Source of the DNA: Paenibacillus rhizophilus
GTDB lineage: Bacteria; Bacillota; Bacilli; Paenibacillales; Paenibacillaceae
Assembly: GCF_003854965.1 (NCBI RefSeq)
Contig: NZ_RQPI01000026.1
Location: 1 to 32,577, forward strand
DNA: 32,577 nucleotides
Direction: 5' to 3'
Both the position numbers and the translations under genes were made by a program. Under the pieces are notes generated by a model. The model searched no databases. It saw only the letters and a program-made list of their open reading frames with translations, and was not told the DNA's origin. Every line of letters begins with the position of its first letter. Positions within the stretch are counted from its first letter, which is position 1. This document shows positions 15,504 through 23,750 of the stretch, in pieces.

Positions 15504-16343
15504 TCACTTCTTTCTTGCCAAGACACAGAGCGTATCGTTATCTTCAGTATAAAGATTGCCGGAGAAGTTATTATAAAATTCCAGGTCGACAAATCCATAT
15601 TTCAGTAAGATGGAGGATATTTCATCCCTTGTATACGTTTTATCCCAAATGTTATATACCTCAAAACGGCTACTTTCATCAACAATGATATATTGATCTA
15701 ACTGGACGCCTGAGTCTTCATACCAATAACTTGAATCTAAACTTAAATAGGGCCCAGGCCTCCAGAACCCCCCGTTTGCCATACTCCATGTTTTTGTTTC
15801 TTTATGGTCCAAGTACTTTTGCGGGCGGAATACATCAAAAACAAATGACCCTCCAGGTTTTAAAGTTGCATAGATCTTCGTAAGTAACGTATCCCTGCTC
15901 AATTCGTCTATAACGCCAAAATCGCAGTAAATCATTAAAATGATGTCATATGGATTGGGATAGTCATACAAAATATAGTTTTCGTTTAAATAAGAAATCT
16001 CAAATTTCCCCCTGGTTGCTTGTCGCTTGGCATATTCAATAGACAATTTTGAAAAATCAATGTCCGTTACAGAATACCCTAATTTAGCCAATCGCTGTGC
16101 ATATAGCCCAGGCCCGCATCCCAAATCAAGAATTTCTTTGGCATTATCTTGCCGGCATAAGTAATGATCTATCCAATGAACGGTTGAATCGATGACTTCG
16201 GGTCTCCTGCTTGCCCCATCCGACATCGGATCTAAATGTGACGCCAACAGTTGGCGGGATATATAATCGTCCGTCCACAATTGAGAGGTTCCCTCTTGAA
16301 AAATGCTCGGCTTTCCGCTCGTTTGAAGTAGTTTGGTTATCAT
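15504..16343 (-). CDS. Class I SAM-dependent methyltransferase
   Basis: A 279-residue protein with a Rossmann methyltransferase core: motif I is ILDLGCGPGLYAQRLAKLGY (about 70-89), the acidic ribose-binding residue is in DIDFS (about 93-97), and motif IV is IILMIYCDFGVID (about 134-146). An N-terminal extension (1-60) carries IFQEGTSQLWTDDYIS, typical of a common Bacillus methyltransferase group that acts on small molecules. AAGGAG precedes ATG 16343. The target is not known. It is divergent from the deacetylase relic. Confidence 0.85.
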   Translation of the reverse strand: MITKLLQTSGKPSIFQEGTSQLWTDDYISRQLLASHLDPMSDGASRRPEVIDSTVHWIDHYLCRQDNAKEILDLGCGPGLYAQRLAKLGYSVTDIDFSKLSIEYAKRQATRGKFEISYLNENYILYDYPNPYDIILMIYCDFGVIDELSRDTLLTKIYATLKPGGSFVFDVFRPQKYLDHKETKTWSMANGGFWRPGPYLSLDSSYWYEDSGVQLDQYIIVDESSRFEVYNIWDKTYTRDEISSILLKYGFVDLEFYNNFSGNLYTEDNDTLCVLARKK

Positions 16344-16438
16344 TTTCTATGCAGCTCCTTGTTCTTAAGTAACTTGATAAAATCCCCAGTTTATTTCGTT
16401 CTCAAATGAACATGATACTACACGGGAGGTTGAGTATT

Positions 16439-17059
16439 ATGTTTAAACCGCACACTATGCGCATCATTTTTGTGATGCTCATTATATTAATTACCGGATG
16501 CGAACGAAAAGCGGATCCTCTTCCCCAATCACGAATTGAGGAAAAACAATCTCCATCAAAAAGTAAACCCATTCAAATGATCCCTCGAGTCAACACAGAT
16601 TCAATTCCCATATTGATGTATCATTCGATTGGCATCCATCCATCCAGTACGCCGCTTTAAATGAAAGCAACGATATTTGCCACCAGTGACTTTATCGGTG
16701 TTCCTAATCACTTGAATTGGGATCAGATAAAAGAAATGGAACAATCCGGATGCATTGAAATTGGTGCGCATACCCGGCGTCACGTAGAATTAACAAAAAA
16801 AACCATTACAACTTGTGGACGAAGTTTGGGGAGCTAACAAAAGATGGAGAAGGATTGGGACACCCAATAATTGCTTTTGCCTATCCTTCTGGTAAATTCA
16901 ATCAGAAAGTATTACAGGTGGTTAAGCGTGCTGGATTTGAGTTTGCCGTATGAAAAAGCCTGGGTTCGCCGTAAAAAAACAGGGATTTTTAACCCTACAT
17001 CGCGCGTTCGAATCCCCGGAGGCCAGCCAATGGCTGCTTTCATTCAAGAATTCCCTTAA
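16439..17059 (+). pseudogene. Decayed lipoprotein polysaccharide deacetylase
   Basis: A GGGAGG site precedes ATG 16439, followed by a lipoprotein signal with lipobox LITGC and the deacetylase-family PILMYHSIG (ends 16660). The region with the catalytic TFDDGY motif is gone: the frame stops and resumes in another frame at KATIF (about 16663), with QIKEMEQSGCIEIGAHTRRH (the metal-binding His pair) near 16721-16780. Further frameshifts follow, then FAYPSGKFNQKVLQVVKRAG, KPGFAVKKQGFLTLHR and RIPGGQPMAAFIQEFP in successive frames. The pieces are in the correct order for a NodB-domain protein, with an internal deletion of about 60 residues and several frameshifts. It cannot make an active enzyme. 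Confidence 0.85.
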
Positions 17060-17560
17060 TACTGACCGGTCGTATATAAAATCGCTTCTAAATTGGAATC
17101 CATTCTACATCGGTAAAGTAAAAGTCTATTTATTTTCTGATGGACAAAAGTTTCCTCAGTTCCTGCTGCTTGGAGCATTATTGGTCAGCTTTCTTCCACC
17201 TAACTGTTCGGGATCACTCCCTTCCCTGTAATGTCCCGGAGAATGTGGAACTTAGCTGCTCGACTTGATGTTAGATACTCCACGAGTCACTCAATATTCT
17301 CGTTGCACTTGAATCCCTTCTGGTGCAATTCCTCCTGTATATGTCGGTTAGCAATTCACTGAACCTGAAGAGAGTATATCTTGCGCTGCCGTATCATGAC
17401 AACAAAGCTTTCTTACATTAATAACTCACATTAATCACGATGACATAAATTAGCCCAACATAATATTTAGTTTTAGTTGTATCGGGAATTCCATTCCTGT
17501 AACGAGATGATTTAAACAAGAAAGACTGCCGGCAAATTTCTCCGACACTCTTTCTCTTCC
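17060..17560. other. Gene-free interval after the deacetylase relic
   Basis: No ORF with a ribosome binding site or family signature was seen on either strand, and no insertion-sequence ends or tRNA-like folds. It is probably decaying sequence continuing from the deacetylase relic. Confidence 0.5.
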
Positions 17561-17689
17561 TTATAAAGTAGTATGCTTCTCTTCATATTCGCTGGACAAT
17601 TCCTTGAGCGATTTGATTTTACCATGGGGATGCTGTTCTTGCTTTCGTGACTTCCAGGTAGCTTCGTTCCTTCTCTTCTGGTGAGCCAT
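17561..17689 (-). CDS. Small charged protein, 42 residues
   Basis: ATG 17689 is preceded by AGAGGAGG with a 9-nt spacer, an excellent site, and the frame ends at TAA 17561. The product is very hydrophilic: MAHQKRRNEATWKSRKQEQ, then HPHGKIKSLKELSSEYEEKH. It has no membrane segment or cysteine. It resembles the small charged proteins of unknown role found across Bacillales, but no family could be named with confidence. It lies alone in a gene-poor area between the deacetylase relic and glmS. A longer overlapping frame on the same strand (17512-17760) is not favoured because it lacks a comparable ribosome binding site. Confidence 0.55.
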   Translation of the reverse strand: MAHQKRRNEATWKSRKQEQHPHGKIKSLKELSSEYEEKHTTL

Positions 17690-18097
17690 AAAAGATATCC
17701 TCCTCTGGAAACTGAGATGTATACTACTTCCTTATGTTGTCGTTCCTGGGCTCCGTTCATTCATATAATTAATTCGTGTGAACAGAAATGGATAGATTTT
17801 CACAATTATTTCTTTGTATAAGACATGGGGTTTTGGAATGGCTGGGGTGATCACTGTCCTTCTTTTCGCCCCCTTTCCTCCCCATGCCGTCTACCCCGTC
17901 CAAGCATTTCGCCAAGAGGGTCCCAGCTAGGAAGGTTCGCCCGATTCCAAACACTCTGTTGTGGGTACATCATCAGGCTTCTCGGATCATTCATTTTATT
18001 TTTGTAGACTCACCTTGCGTTCAATCTGGATAATAATTATCTATTCTGAGGTTCAACTCGTTATTCGTATGTGTGTGAAAGCAGAACTTTGGATTTC
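17690..18097. other. Gene-free interval upstream of the glmS terminators
   Basis: About 400 bp without a convincing reading frame on either strand. The promoter of the 42-residue ORF should lie here, but no clear -35/-10 pair was found. Confidence 0.45.
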
Positions 18098-18136
18098 AAA
18101 TAAGAAAAGCTGCCAATCAGGCAGCTTTTCTTATTT
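18098..18136. terminator. 17-bp bidirectional terminator
   Basis: Arms 18098-18114 and 18120-18136 are perfectly complementary (AAATAAGAAAAGCTGCC and its complement) with a 5-nt loop, with A-rich and T-rich outer arms in both directions. It is the second terminator after glmS. Confidence 0.8.
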
Positions 18137-18217
18137 GTTATTTTCAGTTTGATAATCATTGGGTGTCGTCTTCTGGAGCGTCATCAATCTTATAGCTGAA
18201 TTCGTTTTTACCCAATT

Positions 18218-18255
18218 CCAAAAAATTAAGCCGTCCTTAAAATGCAGGACGGCTT
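18218..18255 (-). terminator. Rho-independent terminator of glmS
   Basis: On the minus strand a 10-bp stem (AAGCCGTCCT with AGGACGGCTT) and 8-nt loop are followed by AATTTTTTGG. It lies about 128 nt after the glmS stop; the interval contains three 15-bp repeats. Confidence 0.85.
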
Positions 18256-18286
18256 ATGTTGTCAAAATTGTGGTTTTAGTTATAGA

Positions 18287-18351
18287 ACAAATCTTTATTG
18301 TAATTTTTCATTCAAAACAAAACTTTATTGTTAAGAACAACACTTTATTGT
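18287..18351. repeat. Three 15-bp repeats in the glmS 3' UTR
   Basis: ACAA-N2-CTTTATTGT occurs at 18287-18301, 18317-18331 and 18337-18351. Thirteen of 15 bases are invariant, each copy has ACAA/TTGT inverted ends, and start-to-start distances are exactly 30 and 20 bp. They lie between the glmS stop (18383) and its terminator. The function is unknown. Confidence 0.7.
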
Positions 18352-18382
18352 AATGAATCACAAAGGACTGTCATTTCTCCCC

Positions 18383-20215
18383 TTACTCGACTGTCACGCT
18401 CTTGGCAAGGTTTCTTGGCTTATCGACATCATGGCCGAGGGCCAGGGATGCGTAGTAAGCCAGCAGCTGTAGAACGACAACGGACAGAGCCGGGGTCAGC
18501 ATCGGTAAGGTCTTCGGAATGGCAAAGGCCTGGTCGACGGATTTCAGCAGGTCGGCGACATGCTCTTCATGCGTGATCGCCAGCACGTCTGCGCCGCGGG
18601 CTTTCACTTCCTTGATGTTGCTGACGGTTTTCTCCAGAACGAACTCTTGGGTCGCAACAGCGATGACCGGAACGCCTTCCTCAATCAGTGCCAGAGTTCC
18701 GTGCTTCAATTCACCTGCTGCATAGGCTTCGGAATGAATGTAGGAGATCTCTTTCAGCTTCAGCGAGCCTTCTTGGACAACGGCATAGTCGACACCGCGG
18801 CCAAGGAAGAACAAATGATCATGCTTGGCGATTTGCTCAGCATATACCTTAACGGCATCTTTCTTCTCCAGAATGGATTCCACCTGCTCCGGCAGTGACT
18901 GCATAGCCGCCAAAATATGGGCGACTTCTTCGTCCGACTGCGTACCGCGAACCTCAGCCATGTACAGGGCTAGCAAGGCAAAGGCGATAATCTGGGAACT
19001 GTAAGCCTTAGTCGAAGCTACCGCGATTTCCGGACCGGCCAGCGTTACCAGCACATCATCCGCTTCGCGGGCAATGGAACTGCCGACGACGTTGGTGATC
19101 GCGAGTACATGTGCGCCATTGGCATGACCTTCGCGCAGTGCAGCCAGCGTATCCGCCGTTTCACCCGATTGGCTGACTACGATAACCAGCGTCTCCGGTG
19201 TTACGATCGGCGAACGGTAGCGGTATTCCGATGCGATGTCATTTTCGACAGGAATGCGAACCAGCGATTCGATCAGATTGCGTCCGACGAGACCGGCGTT
19301 ATAAGCGGTGCCGCAGGCTACGATCTGAATATTCTTGATATTCTTGATTTGCTCATTCGTGAGCTTCAGCTCCGGCAGAATCACCTTGGTTCCTTCGGGA
19401 TTCATGCGGCCGAGCATCGTATCGCGGTAAGCCTTCGGTTGCTCGTGAATTTCTTTCAGCATAAAATGCTCAAAGCCGCCTTTTTCCGCGGTTACAGCGT
19501 CCCAATCGACAGTAATCATTTCCCGAGAAATAAAATTACCCTCGATGGTCATTAATTCGACAGCATCTCTTGTCAAAATAGCCATTTCGCCGTCATTCAA
19601 AATATATACGTTACGGGTGTATTCCAGCAGCGCCGGAATATCAGACCCGATAAAGTTTTCCCCTTCGCCAAGACCGATAATGAGCGGGCTTGCCTGACGT
19701 ACGGCAACCAGTTTATCCGGTTCGTATTCGGTCAGAACGCCCAGCGCAAACGCACCGCGCATGAATTTGATCGCTTTTTGCACGGCTTTGACGATATCTC
19801 CTTCATACTCGCGAGCAATAAGGTGAGAAATCACCTCAGTATCGGTTTCGGAAGAAAAATGGCATCCTTCGGCAATCAGTTCTTCTTTCAGCTCAAGATA
19901 ATTCTCGATAATACCGTTATGAACAACCGAGAATTTATGGCTCTCATCCGTATGCGGATGGGAATTGGCATCCGAAGGCTTGCCATGCGTCGCCCAACGT
20001 GTATGACCGATGCCGGCACTGCCGACAAGCGGAGAATGTTCCAGTTTGGACTCCAGGTTCGCCAAGCGGCCAAGCGCCTTCACGATTTGCAGACCATCCT
20101 TGGTAAACACGGCAATACCCGCCGAATCATACCCGCGGTACTCCAGCTTTTTCAAGCCCTCTACCAAGATCCCCTGAGAATTCTGATTGCCGATATATCC
20201 CACGATACCACACAT
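18383..20215 (-). CDS. glmS: Glutamine-fructose-6-phosphate aminotransferase
   Basis: This 610-residue cytoplasmic enzyme makes glucosamine-6-phosphate from fructose-6-phosphate and glutamine, the first step toward UDP-GlcNAc and peptidoglycan. The N-terminal glutaminase domain (about 1-220) starts MCGIVGYIG, with Cys2 as the nucleophile once Met is removed. Two SIS sugar-phosphate isomerase domains follow (about 285-425 and 455-600), the first with CGTAYNAGL and SQSGETADT. The C-terminus KPRNLAKSVTVE carries the usual active-site lysine. Full family length. The gene is separated from glmM by a terminator and has its own promoter and a GlcN6P-activated ribozyme in the leader, so product accumulation leads to cleavage of the mRNA. 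Confidence 0.98.
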   Translation of the reverse strand: MCGIVGYIGNQNSQGILVEGLKKLEYRGYDSAGIAVFTKDGLQIVKALGRLANLESKLEHSPLVGSAGIGHTRWATHGKPSDANSHPHTDESHKFSVVHNGIIENYLELKEELIAEGCHFSSETDTEVISHLIAREYEGDIVKAVQKAIKFMRGAFALGVLTEYEPDKLVAVRQASPLIIGLGEGENFIGSDIPALLEYTRNVYILNDGEMAILTRDAVELMTIEGNFISREMITVDWDAVTAEKGGFEHFMLKEIHEQPKAYRDTMLGRMNPEGTKVILPELKLTNEQIKNIKNIQIVACGTAYNAGLVGRNLIESLVRIPVENDIASEYRYRSPIVTPETLVIVVSQSGETADTLAALREGHANGAHVLAITNVVGSSIAREADDVLVTLAGPEIAVASTKAYSSQIIAFALLALYMAEVRGTQSDEEVAHILAAMQSLPEQVESILEKKDAVKVYAEQIAKHDHLFFLGRGVDYAVVQEGSLKLKEISYIHSEAYAAGELKHGTLALIEEGVPVIAVATQEFVLEKTVSNIKEVKARGADVLAITHEEHVADLLKSVDQAFAIPKTLPMLTPALSVVVLQLLAYYASLALGHDVDKPRNLAKSVTVE

Positions 20216-20439
20216 AAATAATTTCCTCCGTCCATTGGATTATAATAGTAGGCGGCGTGAGGAAAGAAACGTGCCGTGCGGCATGCTTGAGAAAAAGCAA
20301 ATATTCTGTTGTCATATTATCAACAAAATAACCTGTCACATCAACTTAATTCTGGAAATGCACAGTCTTCTCCTCTGCCGCAAGCAGATTGGTTCCGTTC
20401 CCTTTATATGCACACCCATAAATAAGTTCTCTTTGACTG

Positions 20440-20640
20440 CGCCCACAGAAACGTTGTCTGAACGGTTGCCCTGTTCGTTTTCCGTTTCCATTTACGGCTC
20501 TGGCGCTTCACCGGGAGGTCCCCGCCGAACATTTCGAACACCCCCACCTCGTCAGCTTGAGTTTGCCGTGATCGGGATCAGCACAGCCTCTATCAGGCAA
20601 CTGTTCCTTCTCCCCCGCGCAGGTTCAAGCTCTGGCGCTT
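20440..20640 (-). ncRNA. glmS ribozyme (GlcN6P riboswitch)
   Basis: The minus strand contains the defining glmS core: AAGCGCCAGA at the 5' end (cleavage expected between A20639 and G20638), then GACGAGGTGGGGGTGTTCGA and ATGTTCGGCGGGGACCTCCC, followed by hairpins extending to about 20440. It lies between a consensus promoter and glmS, about 225 nt before the start codon. An exact second copy of AAGCGCCAGAGC occurs inside the element at 20497-20508, just 3' of the core. The 3' limit is approximate. Confidence 0.95.
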
Positions 20641-20693
20641 ACATGGTTAACCTCACGATCCCCGCTTTCCTTCTCGAATAATGAACATAGTCT

Positions 20694-20722
20694 ATTATAT
20701 GCACGTCATCGCGCTTTTGCAA
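20694..20722 (-). promoter_or_regulatory. Sigma-A promoter of glmS
   Basis: On the minus strand TTGCAA (20717-20722), a 17-bp spacer and TATAAT (20694-20699) form a near-perfect vegetative promoter. Transcription would begin near 20687, about 48 nt before the ribozyme cleavage site. Confidence 0.85.
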
Positions 20723-20767
20723 ATGAATTATAAACCAGCCCAAATGTAAAGCTTTCCTTGATATTAC

Positions 20768-20813
20768 AGAAAAAATCCGGCCTTGCAATAGTGAGGATGC
20801 CGCAAAGCCGGAT
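20768..20813 (-). terminator. Terminator of the cdaA-cdaR-glmM operon
   Basis: On the minus strand ATCCGGC plus TTTGC pairs with GCAAG plus GCCGGAT (12-bp stem, 15-nt loop), followed by TTTTTT. It lies about 40 nt after the glmM stop and separates glmM from glmS transcription. Confidence 0.88.
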
Positions 20814-20851
20814 AACGTGATGCTGAAAATCATAAAAAAATGGGGCTGCTT

Positions 20852-22192
20852 CTATACAAGCTCGCGCTGCACAACCTCCACAATCCTCCCAACGAATTGA
20901 TCCAGATCTTCCTTGACCGGACCCTCGGCCATCACACGGATCAGCGGCTCCGTACCGGAGGGACGAACCAGCACCCGGCCGTTGCTGCCGAGCTTGCCTT
21001 CGACCTCCATTATAGCCGCTTCAATAGCGGAATTGTTCGGATAGTTTCTCTTGTCCTGCACACGCACATTGACTAGCACCTGCGGGTACTTGGTCATCAT
21101 CGATTTCAGCACGCTGAGCTTCTTGCCGGAAGAGAGCAATGTATCAACCAGCTGAATGGCGGTCAAGATACCGTCGCCGGTCGTGTTGTAATCCAGGAAA
21201 ATAACATGGCCCGACTGCTCGCCGCCCAGGTTATAGCCCTCACGGCGCATTTCTTCCATAACGTAGCGGTCACCCACCGCTGTCTTCGCCGTCTTGAGGG
21301 ATAATTTCTCGGCCGCCTTGTAAAAGCCGATGTTGCTCATTACCGTCGAGACAACCGTTCCATCCTTTAGCTTGCCCGCGCGGTTCATCGCCTCGCCGCA
21401 AATACAGAGAATATAGTCGCCGTCGACTTCTTCGCCCCGGTCATCGATGGCAATCAGACGGTCGGCGTCGCCATCAAAAGCAAGTCCCAAATCCGCACCA
21501 AGACGCAGCACTTCCTCGCGCAGCTTCTGAGGGTGGGTGGAGCCGAATCCGTCATTTATGTTTAGGCCGTTCGGTTCCGCCCCAATATCGATCACTTCAG
21601 CTCCAAGCTCCCTGAAGAGCCGGGGAGCCAGCTCGTAAGCCGCGCCGTGAGCGCAGTCAAGTACCACCTTGAGTCCCTTGAAGCTGTTCGAAATGGTTGT
21701 CTTTAAATAATCCAAATACAGATATTTGGAATCGAAATCCTCTTTCACCGTACCCAGGCCCGACCCGATGGGCCGCGGAAGCTCGTCGCTCTTGGCATCC
21801 ATCAATTCCTCAATGCGCAGTTCGGTATCATCCGACAGCTTAAAGCCGTCTCCCCCAAAAAACTTAATCCCGTTATCTTCCACCGGATTATGGGACGCAG
21901 AAATCATAACGCCCGCATCAGCCTTCAAAAGACGGGTAATATAAGCAACGGCAGGCGTAGTTACAACGCCTAAACGGATAACCTCCGCACCGATCGACAA
22001 CATACCGGCTACGAGCGCCGATTCAAGCAGAGGGCCGGATATCCGAGTATCCATTCCGATAACCACCTTCGGCTTATCCACGTTGGCGGTTAGGACATAT
22101 CCTCCGCAGCGACCGATGCTGTACGCCATCTCCGCCGTCAATTCACGGTTGGCGATTCCACGCACACCGTCGGTTCCAAAATACTTTCCCAT
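20852..22192 (-). CDS. glmM: Phosphoglucosamine mutase
   Basis: This 446-residue cytoplasmic enzyme converts glucosamine-6-phosphate to glucosamine-1-phosphate, the step after GlmS. It has all four alpha-D-phosphohexomutase domains: phosphoserine loop ISASHNP with Ser100 as the phosphorylated residue, Mg-binding DGDADR (about 242-247), sugar-binding GGEQSGH (about 323-329) and phosphate-binding RPSGTEPLIRV near the end. The start MGKYFGTDGVRG is canonical, and AAGGAG precedes ATG 22192. It follows cdaR in the same operon; in other Firmicutes GlmM binds and inhibits CdaA, linking wall precursor supply to c-di-AMP. Confidence 0.98.
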   Translation of the reverse strand: MGKYFGTDGVRGIANRELTAEMAYSIGRCGGYVLTANVDKPKVVIGMDTRISGPLLESALVAGMLSIGAEVIRLGVVTTPAVAYITRLLKADAGVMISASHNPVEDNGIKFFGGDGFKLSDDTELRIEELMDAKSDELPRPIGSGLGTVKEDFDSKYLYLDYLKTTISNSFKGLKVVLDCAHGAAYELAPRLFRELGAEVIDIGAEPNGLNINDGFGSTHPQKLREEVLRLGADLGLAFDGDADRLIAIDDRGEEVDGDYILCICGEAMNRAGKLKDGTVVSTVMSNIGFYKAAEKLSLKTAKTAVGDRYVMEEMRREGYNLGGEQSGHVIFLDYNTTGDGILTAIQLVDTLLSSGKKLSVLKSMMTKYPQVLVNVRVQDKRNYPNNSAIEAAIMEVEGKLGSNGRVLVRPSGTEPLIRVMAEGPVKEDLDQFVGRIVEVVQRELV

Positions 22193-22319
22193 GTCTGTTC
22201 TCCTTTTTGTTATGCTGCATCAGCTTAATATTCATATATATGATTTCCGGTTTCTCTGTGTTCTGTATGCCCTTGAAGGTTCGGGCTTATCCACTTATTT
22301 TATGGGCTATTGCGACTGG

Positions 22320-23750
22320 CTATGGCATTGCCGGTTCGCTCTGCCCGCCCGTTTCCCCGCCGCTGCCGCTTTCGGGGGAAACCGTCGGCGTCGCGCCCGA
22401 GTTTCCATTCACGGCGCTCGGAGACGGTTCGTCAACGTTTCCGCTGCCGGTGACGGGTTCCGAGCTTGGCTCCGGCGTTGCTGCGGGCCCGCTCACCGGC
22501 GAGGCCGATGGAGAGACGGAAGAAGCCGGATTGTGTAATTGAACCGTTACTACCGGTCTTTGACCACCGCTCAGCCCAATAAAGCGCGGGAGCGATATTT
22601 GCAACGGCACCACGTGGTTCCCCGCACCCAAACCGCTTAAATCAGCAACCGCTTTGATATTCCCCTTATCCAACTGCTTCAGCAAAGGACTTGCCCCGGA
22701 TAGCGTGAGTGAGACAGTACTGCCTGCGGGACTTGTGACCGAAGCCGTCATTCCGCTGCCAATCCCCTCGAGTGTTACAGGAACGTTGGGTATCGTACGC
22801 TCCGAAGCTTCGGAGGCCGTCACTGTAACATTGACGGATTTCGGCTCGATATCCCCGATGCCCTCCGGTGGATCCAAGTTCAATTTGAGTGTTGACGTTC
22901 CGGCTGCGCTAATAGAGCTAAGGTCAATCGTTGCGTCATAGGAAGTGACGGAAGCCAGCGCCGATTCTTGCCCGTATATTATAACACTATCCACTTCCGG
23001 CGTTACCTTTGAAAGAACAAGAGAGTCCGGCAGGCGGCCGGTAAATCCGATGCTCAGCGGCACACTCTTAAAGGGAAGCGTAACTGGAAGGTCCACGGAC
23101 ACGGTCGCCGGCTCGATCACAGCATCTTTAATCTCGTTGCCGTTTGAATCGTAGGCGTAAAGCTTCATTTTTTTCTCCGTGACTGTCTCCTTTTCCCCGT
23201 CCAGTTCAATCGTCCCCTGCACTTTCGCCACTTTATCCAGCTCACTGGCGGCGAGCGTTACCTTGGCTGTTGAAGGCTCTACCACCGGCGTTCCCAACTG
23301 ATAGCCTCCTGCAGGCGCTCCTTTGGCAGCAACCGTAACCGGGAACGATTTCGAATTCCGCTGCTCGATACGCACATGCACTTTCTCGGGGGTAATCGAT
23401 ATCAGCTGGACCCCGCGGGGAACCGAATATTTCAGAGCGATTTCGCTCGTTCCCGGCTCCGCTTTGCTCAAATCAAGCGTTACTTTGTAGGCGTCGGAGA
23501 ATACATAGGTGAGATCGGTGCTCTTTCCCATGACTTCCATTCTTACGCTGTCCGCGTCCCTCGAAAGCACATACTTATCGTTATCAAGCCCTGTGACCTG
23601 AATCGGGACATTCTCGATGATCTTGGTTTCCAGGCGGGAGGTAGACTGCGGCGTAGACGCGGTATCGATATGCACCATTGCCCACAAAATGATACTTAAA
23701 GCCAGCGCAAGCACCTTGTTAAAATTGTTATTGTTCATCCACTTATCCAT
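22320..23750 (-). CDS. cdaR: CdaR/YbbR-domain regulator of c-di-AMP synthesis
   Basis: A 476-residue protein with one N-terminal membrane segment (about 10-28) and an extracellular part of four YbbR-like repeats (about 45-400), each with a V-x-V-x-L or I-x-V-x-I strand pattern. The last 75 residues are a Pro/Ser/Gly/Glu-rich low-complexity tail, longer than needed for the fold, probably a flexible wall-side extension. CdaR modulates the diadenylate cyclase CdaA. Its ATG (23750) lies 8 nt inside the end of cdaA, and the GGAGGGGGGG site is within cdaA coding sequence, indicating translational coupling. glmM follows after 127 nt. Confidence 0.92.
   Translation of the reverse strand: MDKWMNNNNFNKVLALALSIILWAMVHIDTASTPQSTSRLETKIIENVPIQVTGLDNDKYVLSRDADSVRMEVMGKSTDLTYVFSDAYKVTLDLSKAEPGTSEIALKYSVPRGVQLISITPEKVHVRIEQRNSKSFPVTVAAKGAPAGGYQLGTPVVEPSTAKVTLAASELDKVAKVQGTIELDGEKETVTEKKMKLYAYDSNGNEIKDAVIEPATVSVDLPVTLPFKSVPLSIGFTGRLPDSLVLSKVTPEVDSVIIYGQESALASVTSYDATIDLSSISAAGTSTLKLNLDPPEGIGDIEPKSVNVTVTASEASERTIPNVPVTLEGIGSGMTASVTSPAGSTVSLTLSGASPLLKQLDKGNIKAVADLSGLGAGNHVVPLQISLPRFIGLSGGQRPVVTVQLHNPASSVSPSASPVSGPAATPEPSSEPVTGSGNVDEPSPSAVNGNSGATPTVSPESGSGGETGGQSEPAMP

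Noticed and set aside
17512..17760. 82-codon minus-strand frame overlapping the 42-residue ORF
   Set aside because: Its start lacks a good ribosome binding site, and the 42-residue frame is served by AGAGGAGG.
20187..20681. 164-codon plus-strand frame
   Set aside because: It covers the glmS ribozyme and promoter on the opposite strand and has no supporting site.
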